A program made the translations under genes and the position numbers. Under the pieces are notes generated by a model. That model was not told the origin of the DNA. It saw only the letters and a list, made by a program, of their open reading frames with translations, and did not search any database. Below, one piece after another: positions 49,575 to 60,307 of a stretch of 64,000 nucleotides of DNA; within the stretch, counting starts at the first letter, position 1, and every line of letters begins with the position of its first letter. Origin of the DNA: Saccharomycopsis fibuligera x Saccharomycopsis cf. fibuligera (Eukaryota; Ascomycota; Saccharomycetes; Ascoideales; Saccharomycopsidaceae); assembly GCA_001936135.1 (NCBI GenBank), contig CP012817.1, forward strand, positions 3,472,001-3,536,000. The letters run 5' to 3'.

Positions 49575-50713
49575 GTTGTGTGAATTGTTATTATTACTAT
49601 TACCCGTGGGACGCTATAGAGTATAGACTATGAATTTAAAGACTTGTAGTAGTAAAAGCGAGCCAAGTATAAATTTATTAGCGAAATAGCTATAAAAGGA
49701 ATCAAAGTATAGTTCCTTTCTGTTCTTTGTCGCTGCTGTTAGGCCAAGGTTTTGCCAAGGTTGACTTCAACAGTCTAAAAAGTGCTTCTATGAGTGACAG
49801 AAAAATAGCAAAAAAAAAAAAGAAAAAGAAAAAGAAAAAAGGCACTATACAGTATTGCTGCTCAGCAGATAGAAAAGAAATTTAAAAGTTACCAGCAAAA
49901 CTGAAAGAACAGTTGGGAAAGTCTAGTGTATTTATACTTCATCTTCTCAGGTACCCAAGGTGGATGGATATTGGGCAACGACGGCATGCGTCGCCTACCG
50001 CGGTTCGATGCATGCTACTGCAACACCGACAGGCCCCGCAAGAGCAAAAAAAAAAAAAAAAAAAAAAAAAAAGCGAAAAAGCTGCAGCCGCTGTCTGCTG
50101 GCCGATTTACGTATTACTGCAATATTCTGCATTGTAATTCTATAGAAGTCAAGTCAACACAGAGAGGATTGATCGATTGTCTGCCTCAACAGATCGAAGC
50201 GCTCGCCCTTACAAGAATGAACACAGTTTAAGGTTAAGGCCTCCGAGGCCGAGACTTCCAAAAGATTCACAAGGATCACAAGTGGGTGCCCAGCATTGGC
50301 AATTGCCAACCGTTCGGAGCTGTAGCTTAGTGCCCGGAACTTACTTTGAAAATAATATAGAATATCCTGGGAAAACTCAACATAAACAAGTATTCATCTT
50401 TATCTTTGTAACTTTATCGCAGTTGCCAGTGGCGCCGGTGTCAATGTCAACTTTTGCGATTTAACTTTGCGAGTATCCCCTGAGTTGCCGCCGCCGCCGT
50501 AGTTCTTCCAAGTGCGTGGAAATGAAGTGTTGTCAAACTCTCGAGATACTTGAGTGTGACCAAACACACGTACACATGCACTACAGAAAAGGTCTTTAGT
50601 AATCAGCAGCTAAACTTGCAATTAGCAGTTTCTCCACGCCCACGCTGTTTGGGCAGCTTCGATATTGAAACTTTTTCCAATTTGCTTGAATTGTTTGATT
50701 TGTTTGATTTGTT

Positions 50714-50748
<35 letters not shown>

Positions 50749-53700
50749 ATTCTATCAACACACTCGCTCGCGGGAGGTGGGACGCACTGCGTGTGCTTTG
50801 CAGAGTGTCATGACCGCTTGCTTTATCGGTGCATGCGCAGCTACCAAACAATTGTCGTCCACTGCTAGCTCGTGAGTCAAGGCAGCACAGAAGGGGTAAT
50901 GCCAGACAGTCAACATCTACCGCCCAAGTCATACGAACTGCGAACAAGCGCGGCAGTTCATCCATTCCGGCTTCCGCCAACAGGCCAAAGGTGCTGATAT
51001 CTACAAAGTCAAAGCCAATCAGGAGGGTGACGGAGGAGGAGCTTGAGGTACGCGCAGTTACGATCGCAAGAAACAGTTCATCTGGGACTCGATTGCCAGC
51101 AATTCATTGTCCGGTACTCTCAAAATCTGGTCCTCTGTGAGAGAAACAATATATTGTGTGCCAGACAACAAAAACTCCGTGGGCAATACCAAACCAAAAC
51201 ATATTCCAGTATAGCCCCAACCGGCACCGTCTTTGGGAGCCAGCAAACCTATCAGTGCTGATTGCAGCCCTTTCGCTTCAGTGTAGTGCTTTCCAATTAG
51301 CACTAGCAGCACTAGCACCAAAAAGGGCCGCCGATGGTGTAGTCTACTGGGCCGCACTACCGCGTATTATACTGCAATGGGACACTCAGAATAAGGCTTG
51401 CAAGCAATCACTGTCCCATGTTATAAAAATGAAGAAATGCCTGCTGCCGCCGCCGCCGCCCCTGTGCAGTGCTCCCCGGCGGACCACCGCCTTGCTCGCT
51501 CATTGGCCAGCGCCCCAGATCTAAAAGGAACAGTGTGTGACTTCATGCTGGTGGAACAGGTATGCGCAACATTGTGAAGCTGCTTGCGCTATAGCACGGA
51601 CATTATTACAAGAGGATGCTAAATTGAAAAATTTTTTTTATTGTGTGCCAGCAGTGTCTAAGAAATGGTCCTCACTTGTCTTGGAGCTTTGGCCTTTCGC
51701 TCTTCTCAGTTTTGTTACTCGAATTCGAAGTTGCGCTCGATACTACTACTACTACTACTACTACTACACGTTTTCTTGGCCCGCTTCGGAGTTCAACATA
51801 GCAGGCCAAGGATGTCACTTTTGGTCTGACCAGCAAAGCTCAGACATGGGTAGATTGTTGCTATAATGGCGCTGCCAGTCGCGTGACTGGCTCACTTGTC
51901 TTGTTTTTTGGCGGGCGAGTAACCTGGCTGGGCTGTCGGACATAATGTTGGAGTGTCCGCCGCTGCTCGGCTCGGGTCAGAAAAGACAAAGTGCAAGTAG
52001 CAAAAAATAGCATCAACTAAAGTCCGAGGTATAGCACGGCCAGAGTGGATCCCCGATTCGAAGTTCCCACTCATGTTAACTGCTACAGCATACTTGACAT
52101 GTTCATAAAGTTATACATGTTGCAGTGCATTGTAAGTTCCCCACAACGTCTTCCAACGTCCCGCACAGCTGTTCCCCAGCTTTTTATATTTAGTGCCAGA
52201 GATGCTAATAGTGCCTTACCTTTGAAGCTTTCAATAATATTATTATTCCTGGCGCGTCATGTTGCATTGCTGGCCTTAACCGAGCCCTCCGTTACATCCT
52301 GATTCAGCCGAAGTGCGTCTGGATCTTGGCAAAAATCTCGAGACGGCTTCGGGGCAATCTTCCAAATTTGTAAACGCAATTCAGCCAGCTATCAAAGAAG
52401 GCGAAACGACCGGTATTTACGTTGGTGCAGTAACGTTGAAAATGGTATTGCTGGGTGTTTTATCCTTCTTGTTCCTCCAAAGGGTAGACCTGTGATATGT
52501 GATGGTCGATTCTGCCCTTCATGCGTCAAAGCTTTTTAGCGGGTACCTGTACAGTTGCTCTTCGGATTCTTTGCGCTTTTTGGCATCTGTTTTTTCTGGC
52601 TAAATATGAATATTCTTGAAAGTCAATAGGGCTCCGGCACCTGTGAACCGCATGAGAGCGTGGTTGGATGCTTTTACGAAGCGTAACAATAGTTCTGTAG
52701 AAAAGTTAAGAAGTTCTGCATGGGTTTCCGGGGAAGCTGCAGAACAATAACCGAGGTCTATTTACCGAAAATTTTCCCTGTGTTTGTAAAATCTGCCGAT
52801 AAAATTGATCGATGGTGTGAAGTTTACAAACCTTTTTTCCCCAGAGATAAAACGAGAAAGGAAATTTCAAGATGTGTACCTCTGAAGTGCTAAATGTTAC
52901 TAGAAACTGTGGGATTTTTGGTGAAACACCTCAAACGGCTTGTTTCTCCTTCTAAGCACTTCCACGGTACGCGAAAGCTCTCGTGGCGATATAGGAAACC
53001 CAAGCGGCACCTGTTTTCATTAAAGTGTTTTGAAGGATTCGTGCAAACCTCGCCCCACCAGTAGTCTGTGAAAGCTACCAAAATTCTTCTTTCTGCCAAC
53101 TTGAAATAGAAGTACGTCTTCCCCAATTCGCAAATCAAATTTTAACTATAATTATACACGGTTTCTCGCGATGGGTTTGAACGTAAACATTAAAACAAGG
53201 AAAAATAAAAAAAATCCAACAATTGCTATCGAGGGGATCAGCATATTGCTGTCCCGGCCACTTTCTCTGCAGTGCCGAAATTACTACTGCGATATACGCC
53301 ACGTAAAGCGCCCTTCAGCTCGTCAGATGGCCAGCTCGTTCAAAGCATTACTAATTGCTCATTTCAATTGTATCCAATTGGCTGCCAGCAGTAAACACTG
53401 GCAGTACTGATGCACGACAATCAGAATGTTTTATTTCAATCCGGAGCGCTTCCCCAGATTTTCATGCGTCCTTTATTAGCGGAGGCCTCCGCTCGGAACA
53501 AATAGGGCAGATTCTTGCAGCCTGCATATACCCCAAGTGCGGTTATGTATATAGCCAAAATGCACCTTAGAACGATACGCTTTTATTTATATTTTATAAA
53601 CGCAAGAGAAATCAAATTTTCGAGAATAATAAGATGAATCTGCCAAGGTTGGAGAAAATCCGGGGTATGCGCCGCGTTGGCTTACATCTTAATGTGGCTT

Positions 53701-54528
53701 TTGACTTTCTTTGGCGCACATTTACATCATTTTGGAAGATTTAAGCAATAGTATTACCCCAATAGCTTGTTTAGACCGTATTCCTTATACACTCCACATT
53801 GATTGATTGATTGATTGATTGATTTACTGAGCAGGACTCGACTCTTGCGGGGCGAACGTCTCTAAAGGTCCTTCTATACGCGTCTCTACCGGGGCAGGCA
53901 TTCTTAATCAGAAAGAGTGTCAGCAGTTATTTGATGTGAATTTCTTATACGAGGGTTGCAATCAATATTCTGTGCTTGTATGTTGGCTTGCGGGCTTTCC
54001 AATAAAAATATGTTGCGTGCTTTCAGATATACTGAGGAAAGCTGCGTGCTTCGAAAAATGAGATGAGATCCGTTCCGGAACATGTCGGGCAAAACAGGAC
54101 GGTATTATGCTGCATATTGTTTCGAGCAGAAAATCTAGAGCTAGGCAACGATGTCTTTTATTTTTTCCAAGAAACAGCTTGCATGATGCTGAAGGGTTTT
54201 CTGTGCAATTTCAAGATGAGCACTGTTTCAGTGATGCCAAATGAAGGCGAATTTTACAAGCCAGTCTACCAAGTCAAAAATAGTCAAGTGAAAAAAAGAA
54301 AAACAGTACCATTATTGGAAAAAAAGCCATCAAAGACCGTCAATGGAGAGCGAGCAAATATTGGAGCACCTATTTAGTAGGATAACATCGAAAAACTAAG
54401 AGCGATTTAAGTGTGGGAAAGAAAAAATAAAAAAAACAGCTAAGGAGATCAAAAACAAATGTGAAGAGATAGTAAAAAAGTTGAAATAAAAAGCAATAAA
54501 ACAAAAGCAATGACAGGCAAACCGCTGC
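49575..54528. other. 5-kb spacer between the two GIT genes
   Basis: No intact gene is visible. Base composition is richer in G+C than most intergenic DNA here, and short frames (60-125 codons) lie on both strands. Features are an A run (50046-50072), a T run (50717-50747), nine TAC triplets (51741-51767), and an inverted repeat GGCCTCCGAGGCC (50238-50250). There are also a 16-base palindrome at 53478-53493 and ATTG tetramers (about 53798-53821). The copy A promoter occupies the first few hundred bases and the copy B 3' end the last 100. The composition suggests former coding DNA, but I recognise no remnant. Confidence 0.45.
53478..53493. promoter_or_regulatory. Perfect palindrome containing CGG-N6-CCG
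   Basis: AGCGGAGGCCTCCGCT is a perfect 16-base palindrome whose CGG and CCG halves are six bases apart. Fungal Zn2Cys6 factors of the Ppr1 type bind that spacing. It lies about 3.9 kb upstream of GIT copy A and 1 kb beyond the copy B stop, so a target gene is not obvious. Confidence 0.3.
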
Positions 54529-56049
54529 TTAAACTCTAGCAGCTGTCTCATCAAGATGGTCAACATTGAGCTTTTCATCATCGCTGTGAAGGGCAACATC
54601 ATCATCACCTTCGACTTCCATTTCGTAATTCAAATCGGCATCTTTATTTTCGGGTCCAACAAGGGTGATCAACAACAAGTACCCAAACACACAACCCATA
54701 AAAATCGACATAACTTTAGCATAATCGTAAGCATCTTTCTTCTTGTTACCGTTTTCATCGTACAACGGGAATCTCTCCCCAATGGTGGACTCGATAGTTG
54801 AGGATGCAGAAGAAACCAAGTTACCCAATTGATAAGCTAAGCCACCAACAAACGATCTGAATTGAGGTGGTGATAATTCCGACAAGTGAATTGGCACGAT
54901 ACCCCAAGCACCTTGAACGAAAAATTGCAAAAAGAAAACCCCGGCGTTGATGCCCGTATTACGTACATAGGCCCATGGATAAATCATTGCCCCGCCGCCA
55001 ATGCAACAAATGATAATGGCAAGACGACGGCCAATGAAACTGGAAATATGCCCAAAAAAAATACCTCCGGCAAGAGCACCCAAGTTTGCAACGCAGTTGG
55101 TGACAGTGGATCTGTCAGCACCATAACCGAGCTGCTTGGTAAGCAATGTTGGGTACAAGTCTTGAGAACCATGAGACGAGAAGTTGAAACCCGCCATCAA
55201 AAGCACCAAATAAATGCAAACGAGCCAATAGTGCTTGAGGGCAAGTTTTCCCTGTTTTACAAATCTAGTGGTTGCCGATTCGCTGTTGTTCAATGCAGAA
55301 AGTTGACGGTGTCTCGTGAAACCATCAGTTTCTCTAGTCAACAATACCCAAATAGAAAACAATACCGAAGGACCAGCACTAAACCAGAACAAAGCTCTCC
55401 AGCTATGGCTGGAATTATCGGTGATGGCTCTTTGAAAGCAAACCACCAACAAGTAGCCGAACGCATAGCCTTCTTGGAAAATACCGGACAATATACCGTG
55501 GGCCTCGGTTGGCGAGTCTTCGAGAGCAATAGCATATGCAGGGCCAAACGCACCGCCCATGAATATGCCGAACAATGCTCTCACTCCCAAAAATTGCTTG
55601 AATGTTTTGACAAAACCACAGCCGATTTGCAAAACTGACAAGCACATCATTACTGTAATCAAAGGATACCGACGACCATAACGGTCAGACAAGATACCGA
55701 AAACTGCAGCCCCAACTGATCTCAACATGAGGACCAACATGATGCCCCAGGTGATACTGGAGGGCTTAACGCTGAACTCATCGGCCAAGTGAGAGACATT
55801 CATGCTGACAGAAAAGAAATCAAAGGCATCCCATGTCCAGCACCAAAAACCAGCAAGGAAAAGGTTCCATTGACGGGCATTGAGCTGGGTTAGTGGGCCA
55901 AATGGATTCCATAGGTTTGAACGGTATCTGGTGTCATACTTTGAAGGAATAAGAGATGTAAAACGGGTAATTATATATCTGTTGATTGCTTCTTTGGTGA
56001 ATGTTGGTGGCTGAATTATGCCGCTTTTTGGCGGAGCAGCGTCACTCAT
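54529..56049 (-). CDS. GIT-type glycerophosphodiester permease (copy B)
   Basis: From the Met of MSDAAPPKSGIIQPPTF the product is 506 residues, matching copy A in length and N-terminal layout. An upstream in-frame ATG at 56133 would add 28 residues. However, a TATA-like element (minus-strand ATATAAAAG near 56160) is so close to that ATG that transcription probably starts around or after it, so the downstream start is preferred. The MFS signatures GILSDRYGRRYPL and GHISSFIGRRLAI and the GIT-typical GAFGPAYAIALEDSPTEAHG are intact. Plasma-membrane uptake of a glycerophosphodiester is the expected role. Long stretches match copy A nearly base for base while others differ freely, which points to gene conversion after an older duplication. 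Confidence 0.88.
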   Translation of the reverse strand: MSDAAPPKSGIIQPPTFTKEAINRYIITRFTSLIPSKYDTRYRSNLWNPFGPLTQLNARQWNLFLAGFWCWTWDAFDFFSVSMNVSHLADEFSVKPSSITWGIMLVLMLRSVGAAVFGILSDRYGRRYPLITVMMCLSVLQIGCGFVKTFKQFLGVRALFGIFMGGAFGPAYAIALEDSPTEAHGILSGIFQEGYAFGYLLVVCFQRAITDNSSHSWRALFWFSAGPSVLFSIWVLLTRETDGFTRHRQLSALNNSESATTRFVKQGKLALKHYWLVCIYLVLLMAGFNFSSHGSQDLYPTLLTKQLGYGADRSTVTNCVANLGALAGGIFFGHISSFIGRRLAIIICCIGGGAMIYPWAYVRNTGINAGVFFLQFFVQGAWGIVPIHLSELSPPQFRSFVGGLAYQLGNLVSSASSTIESTIGERFPLYDENGNKKKDAYDYAKVMSIFMGCVFGYLLLITLVGPENKDADLNYEMEVEGDDDVALHSDDEKLNVDHLDETAARV

Positions 56050-56553
56050 GTTATTGATTTGGTGTGTTGTTCTAAGCGAGCTGCGGAAGTAGTAATTTGC
56101 TAAAAACAAAAATCGTGAATTTGAACACACCACAGCTCAACGAAAGGGAAAGGAAGGTGCCTTTTATATCCCGGGCTAGCGACCTGAAGGCCACTGGCAT
56201 TTGGTGCTTTCTGGCTGTATCCAGTTGTGGTATCCCGTACGATTTCTGCTGGGTTAGTGAATGGCCGTTTGGAGCATGATGACATGATGACATGGCGAGG
56301 GTGTTTTAGCACTCTACTGCAGCTGGCTGTGCTCTGCCGTGCTACGCTGTTGTTGGCTGCGTGAACCCCAGACTAACCGAGCCGCACGGATATGTATATC
56401 CTTAAAGACCATCGTTCTGGACACTACTAAACACAATCGCTATCATGGCCCCTGTGAGATTAAAGACTTTTTTGCCCATAAAGGCAATTAAAGTTCCTAT
56501 ATTCTCTGTGGTTCGTTTATAAAAACATTATTTATCTGATTGCTTTTCTTATT

Positions 56554-56592
<39 letters not shown>

Positions 56593-56769
56593 CAACACCT
56601 AAGATGGGCCATCAAGTTGGACATTATGGCAAAAACCGGGACAAGACTCGAGCTGCATTGGCGTAGTTGGCGATATATTTAGTTGTAGCCAAAAGCTTAT
56701 AATGCTGCTTTTCGAAAGAACTGTGTACTTTGAGTGTCGTGACATGCATGTTTATGTTTAATTCGATAC

Positions 56770-56805
<36 letters not shown>

Positions 56806-57262
56806 TTCTAGTCACTACTTTAGTGCTTCCTGTTCTCCGCCTTTCATTTAGCACCTTGTGTATTTTAGCGTTGCCGCTTTTATTTTTTATTTTTATCTTC
56901 TATCATTAATAGAGTGATAGCGGGCTTAAAGCCATTAAGCTTAGTACTGTTACATGGAAAACCCCAGGTCAGCTGTTCGTGCTCCATGTAAAAGTGCTGG
57001 TACACATTGTTCCTCGTTTATATATCAATTCTGATAGTTTACCACATTGCATAACCAATATCCACTTGGTAAAAGTGTTTTATTAAATCTGCGTACGTAA
57101 CTTTTCGCCAATGTAGCATTAGCCTAGCATCTCGTTCAAACACCTTTTGGTGAAGATTACCCAACTACGGGCTGGGCGCTCCTGCTGCCCCCGGGGTCTC
57201 CTGCTCTGCAATTTGTGCTTCCGCTTTTGTGCTTGCCTTTCGTTCTGCTTCTGCTTGCGCTG
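56050..57262. other. GIT copy B promoter and flank of the MSH4 relic
   Basis: GIT copy B's promoter lies at about 56100-56300, with the tandem ATGATGACATGATGACATGG near 56275. Two long T runs follow (56556-56590 and 56773-56804). The rest is ordinary AT-rich sequence with no recognisable gene. Confidence 0.55.
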
Positions 57263-58688
57263 CTACTGTCCTGTCTGCAAGCCCGCCCGACACAGCAGAA
57301 GGCCCCACCTCCACCATTCCTCAACAAAGTTCTCCTGGAGCGTCTTAAGCGTCACAGTTACCGTTTTGGGATCCACAATTTCTTGGCTCTCCTGTTTTTT
57401 ATGAAAATGTTGTAATGCTGCCGGCAAGTCGACCATCAACCTCCGCTTTTTTAAGATTCGTACTCCCCGAGTAATTGCCTTGTGATCTCGCCGGCTTTTG
57501 GTTTGCCTAGACGCTAGCGTATTGGAACGCTATGGGCTGCTTCGATGATTTCGTTAATAAATAAGTTATTGTCTTTTGCAAGCTCAATCCCGTAGCGTTT
57601 GATGTTGCTGGCGCCCTGCCTCGCTTTGAACTTGACGTGATCCACTTCGTAGCTCATGTGTAACGCAAGCAAACTTAGACTATTCTTCAAAACATTGGGG
57701 ATATCCTGAAAATGCGTGGCAAAAAACACGCAGCAATTTTGGCAATCATTAAGCTCTTGCAAAATGTACGCCATTTCAGACATTTCCAAACTGAATGTTG
57801 GCGCGTCGAAAACACCTAAGTGACCGGCTCTAATTCTCGCCATTGACTTTTGGCAGATTGCAAGCACCGCATAATCTGTGGGGACAGAGCAACCAATCCG
57901 GCCCAAAGTCACAATCAAGGCAGTTTGTTTCAAATACACTGACTCCTGTAATAGAGTACCATTGAGTTGGCTCTCAGCAGTCGTGGTAGATACTCTAGCA
58001 GCCATGACTCATTCCATAGAAAGGCTCAGTCCACCACCGCCTTGCTCGCTGATGTTACTGCCAATAAGCTCAAGAAACTTAATTGTACTTGCATCTGTCC
58101 ACATCGCGCTCTTACAGCCTTGATACTTAACTATAAACCTTTTGCAATCACAGGAATTATGCTTCTGCTTGCTTTACTAATGCGTGATGATGGCGCTGCA
58201 TGCGGTGAGCGCCTGTGTTCGGTCAATCGATTGTAACTTCAACTTGACAAACTCACCGACAAAAGCATACTGTTGTACTAGCGCCACTGGATTGTGTCCG
58301 TTGCTATTATGATAAGACTTGGAAGCTCCAATAATTTGCGTTCGCAACATTTTAATGCTGGATTTCACAATAGTGAGTAAACTGCTGCCTGTTTTAAATC
58401 ATATTAGCTGGCACCAAGATTTCTGTCGGCTCGTAAGCTTGCAACAGGTCTGCAATTTGTGAACTGTGCGTACCAAGTTTGCGAGTTCTGAATCGTAGAA
58501 ATAATCAACTCAGCCGTTTGGAAATTCACGGAGCAGATCCCAACAGCTGGAGAAGTACCTTTGGGCTCATCGGTGGCGCATAGAACTTTTGATGCGCCAG
58601 CAGTTGGTTGCACGGTTGGAGTCCCAGAAGGCGCTAAGATTCTAGATCTGGAACGACTTCCTGATGCTGAATAGTCAGAGACTAACAT
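57263..58688 (-). pseudogene. MSH4: Decayed MSH4 (meiotic MutS homologue)
   Basis: Four fragments lie in N-to-C order on the minus strand. (1) 58688-58404 reads to VGICSVNFQTAELIISTIQN, an MSH4 N-terminal domain, then the match continues in another frame as IADLLQAYEPTEILVPAN until a stop at 58394. (2) 58368-58177 is an open 63-codon piece of uncertain match. (3) 58005-57514 is ATPase-domain sequence: SVYLKQTALIVTLGRIGCSV, FSLEMSEMAYILQELND and FFATHF. (4) 57439-57263, in a further frame, gives VDPKTVTVTLKTLQENFVEE, like the MSH4 C-terminus. The Walker A GPNMSGKS is degraded to NGTLLQES and the DELGRGT Walker B block is deleted. The relic spans about 1.4 kb against about 2.6 kb for an intact gene. 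Msh4-Msh5 stabilises meiotic crossover intermediates. MSH4 rather than MSH5 is favoured by the N-terminal match. Confidence 0.8.
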
Positions 58689-58890
58689 TCCGTTTGAAAC
58701 ATTCGTAATATATTCAACCTAGGAAAACCGCTATAACCTATAAGCACAAGAAGAGGAAGAAAACAAAACATAAAATAAAAATTGGAAAACGAAAAGTGAT
58801 AAAAATGAAAGCTTCCGCAATGTTAACCGCCATCACTAGCAAGCGCCAGAATTAGAAAAATGAAAACAACAAACCAAAAAACTAGTTGTT

Positions 58891-60012
58891 TTACTTTCCA
58901 TTTTCTTCACTTATAAAGCTTTTTCTGTTATCTACTTCCTTCTCTTCGGGCTTGAAGCGCTCTCCGGCGCCCTCTTCAAGGTCCAACTTCCCAATTTTAC
59001 TCACAAGCTCATCCACAACCGTTTCTTGCTTCTTTGGAGCCTTGCGCTGCTTGATGCTATCTTCAAAGTTTTTGTCGTTTTTCATGTCTGCAACCATTTC
59101 CGAAGCTGTTTTAGCATGCTCTTTGGTTTTCTTCTTGTGTGAATCCACCAACTTGTCAAGTTCTTCTTTCCACCCACAGAGCCTAGCAATTGTATCAGCA
59201 ACAACATCGCAATCCTCGAGAGCCAAAATGTCTGTTTTTCTTGGATTCATTACAAAGTCACCGACCTCCTCTCTATTAATTAATACTCGCAAACTTTTTG
59301 AATGCACTTCTGCCGGTAAAGATGCAAATGGGTAAACATTCAATGATGTGCCAGCGACAATGCATAGATCCACATCTTGTTCAAGATCGTCTTCGGACAA
59401 TTCATGGAATCTTTCAGGCAACTGTTCGCCATAGAAAACAATTCCTGGCTTCAAGGTGCCTTCACAATGCTCGCATTTTGGTATTTTATCATCAAGTAGC
59501 TGCTTGACAAAATGCTCCTTTTTAGCCTTTTTATGGCATTTAACACAAAAGTCCTCCGCAAAAGAACCATGTGCCTCAACAATCTTTTCGGAGTCTATTC
59601 CCGTGCTCCGTTCCAAACAGTCAATATTTTGGGTGAAGATTCTGATCAAGTTGTTATGATCATTGACTAATTTCATGAAATAATGAAATCTGGTAGGAGG
59701 AAACTCAACAAGTTCTGGATGCAAGTCTTTGCATAGCGAATAGAAAGGCTGTGGGTTTTCCTCGAAGAAATCAATGTCAAATACAGATTCTGGTGTAGGC
59801 AAGTTAAGCTTTGCTAAGTTGTAGAACAACCCAGTGCCTGGTGATCTGAAATCAGGAATCAAAGGCTCGCCATCGCTAGTGGCAGATATGCCTGCCCCAA
59901 CGAAAAAAAGTACCTTTGAATCAGGATTTTTGAGCACATTTGCCACCTTAGCTAGTTTTGTGGTAAGCAGAGTAGAGGAGCCCATAATTTTTTTTTCTCT
60001 AAAAGGAAGCAA
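58891..60012 (-). CDS. HST2: HST2, Sir2-family NAD-dependent protein deacetylase
   Basis: The product has 373 residues from the first Met, or 364 from the MGSST Met nine codons later; both are plausible starts. Sirtuin motifs are GAGIS (39-43), IPDFRSPGTGLFYNL (52-66), TQNID (127-131), the catalytic His-148 in EAHGSF, two zinc CxxC pairs (CVKCH and CEHCEG), and VAGTSLNVYPFASLP. Similarity throughout, including VFDIDFFEENPQPFYSL, is to Hst2 rather than Sir2 or Hst1. The C-terminal tail is Lys/Glu-rich. Hst2 is mainly cytoplasmic and deacetylates H4K16 and other proteins. Between GAGIS and IPDF there are eight residues (44-51) where family members usually have four, so the NAD loop carries an insertion. 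Confidence 0.92.
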   Translation of the reverse strand: MLPFREKKIMGSSTLLTTKLAKVANVLKNPDSKVLFFVGAGISATSDGEPLIPDFRSPGTGLFYNLAKLNLPTPESVFDIDFFEENPQPFYSLCKDLHPELVEFPPTRFHYFMKLVNDHNNLIRIFTQNIDCLERSTGIDSEKIVEAHGSFAEDFCVKCHKKAKKEHFVKQLLDDKIPKCEHCEGTLKPGIVFYGEQLPERFHELSEDDLEQDVDLCIVAGTSLNVYPFASLPAEVHSKSLRVLINREEVGDFVMNPRKTDILALEDCDVVADTIARLCGWKEELDKLVDSHKKKTKEHAKTASEMVADMKNDKNFEDSIKQRKAPKKQETVVDELVSKIGKLDLEEGAGERFKPEEKEVDNRKSFISEENGK

Positions 60013-60307
60013 TTGCAGACAGCTTACTGGTGATTCGTATGGGGCAATGGTGTTTGCTGATCTTTCTTATTGGAAATGATGATGAGATGATTTCTAATCA
60101 CCGCCGTATTGGTGCATTGTGAGACAGGGTGACCTTTTTGGTGCCGTTTTTTTCCTTACTTTACACAGTGCTACTCCATCGACCGCAGGAATTTGATGGT
60201 TTTCTTGGAGACCGCAAACACTACCGGATCATTCTTTACTACATTATTACAACTAGGCAAAATTGAATCTATACACGCTAACCTTTTTTGAATGAAGGTA
60301 GTACAAA

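Noticed and set aside
49980-50035. tRNA-like GGTTCGATGC near 50003
   Set aside because: The B-box-like string has no matching A box, acceptor stem or anticodon arm around it.
48414-55638. Long antisense frames inside the GIT genes (137 and 250 codons)
   Set aside because: They are complements of conserved GIT coding sequence; the sense frames carry all the MFS motifs.
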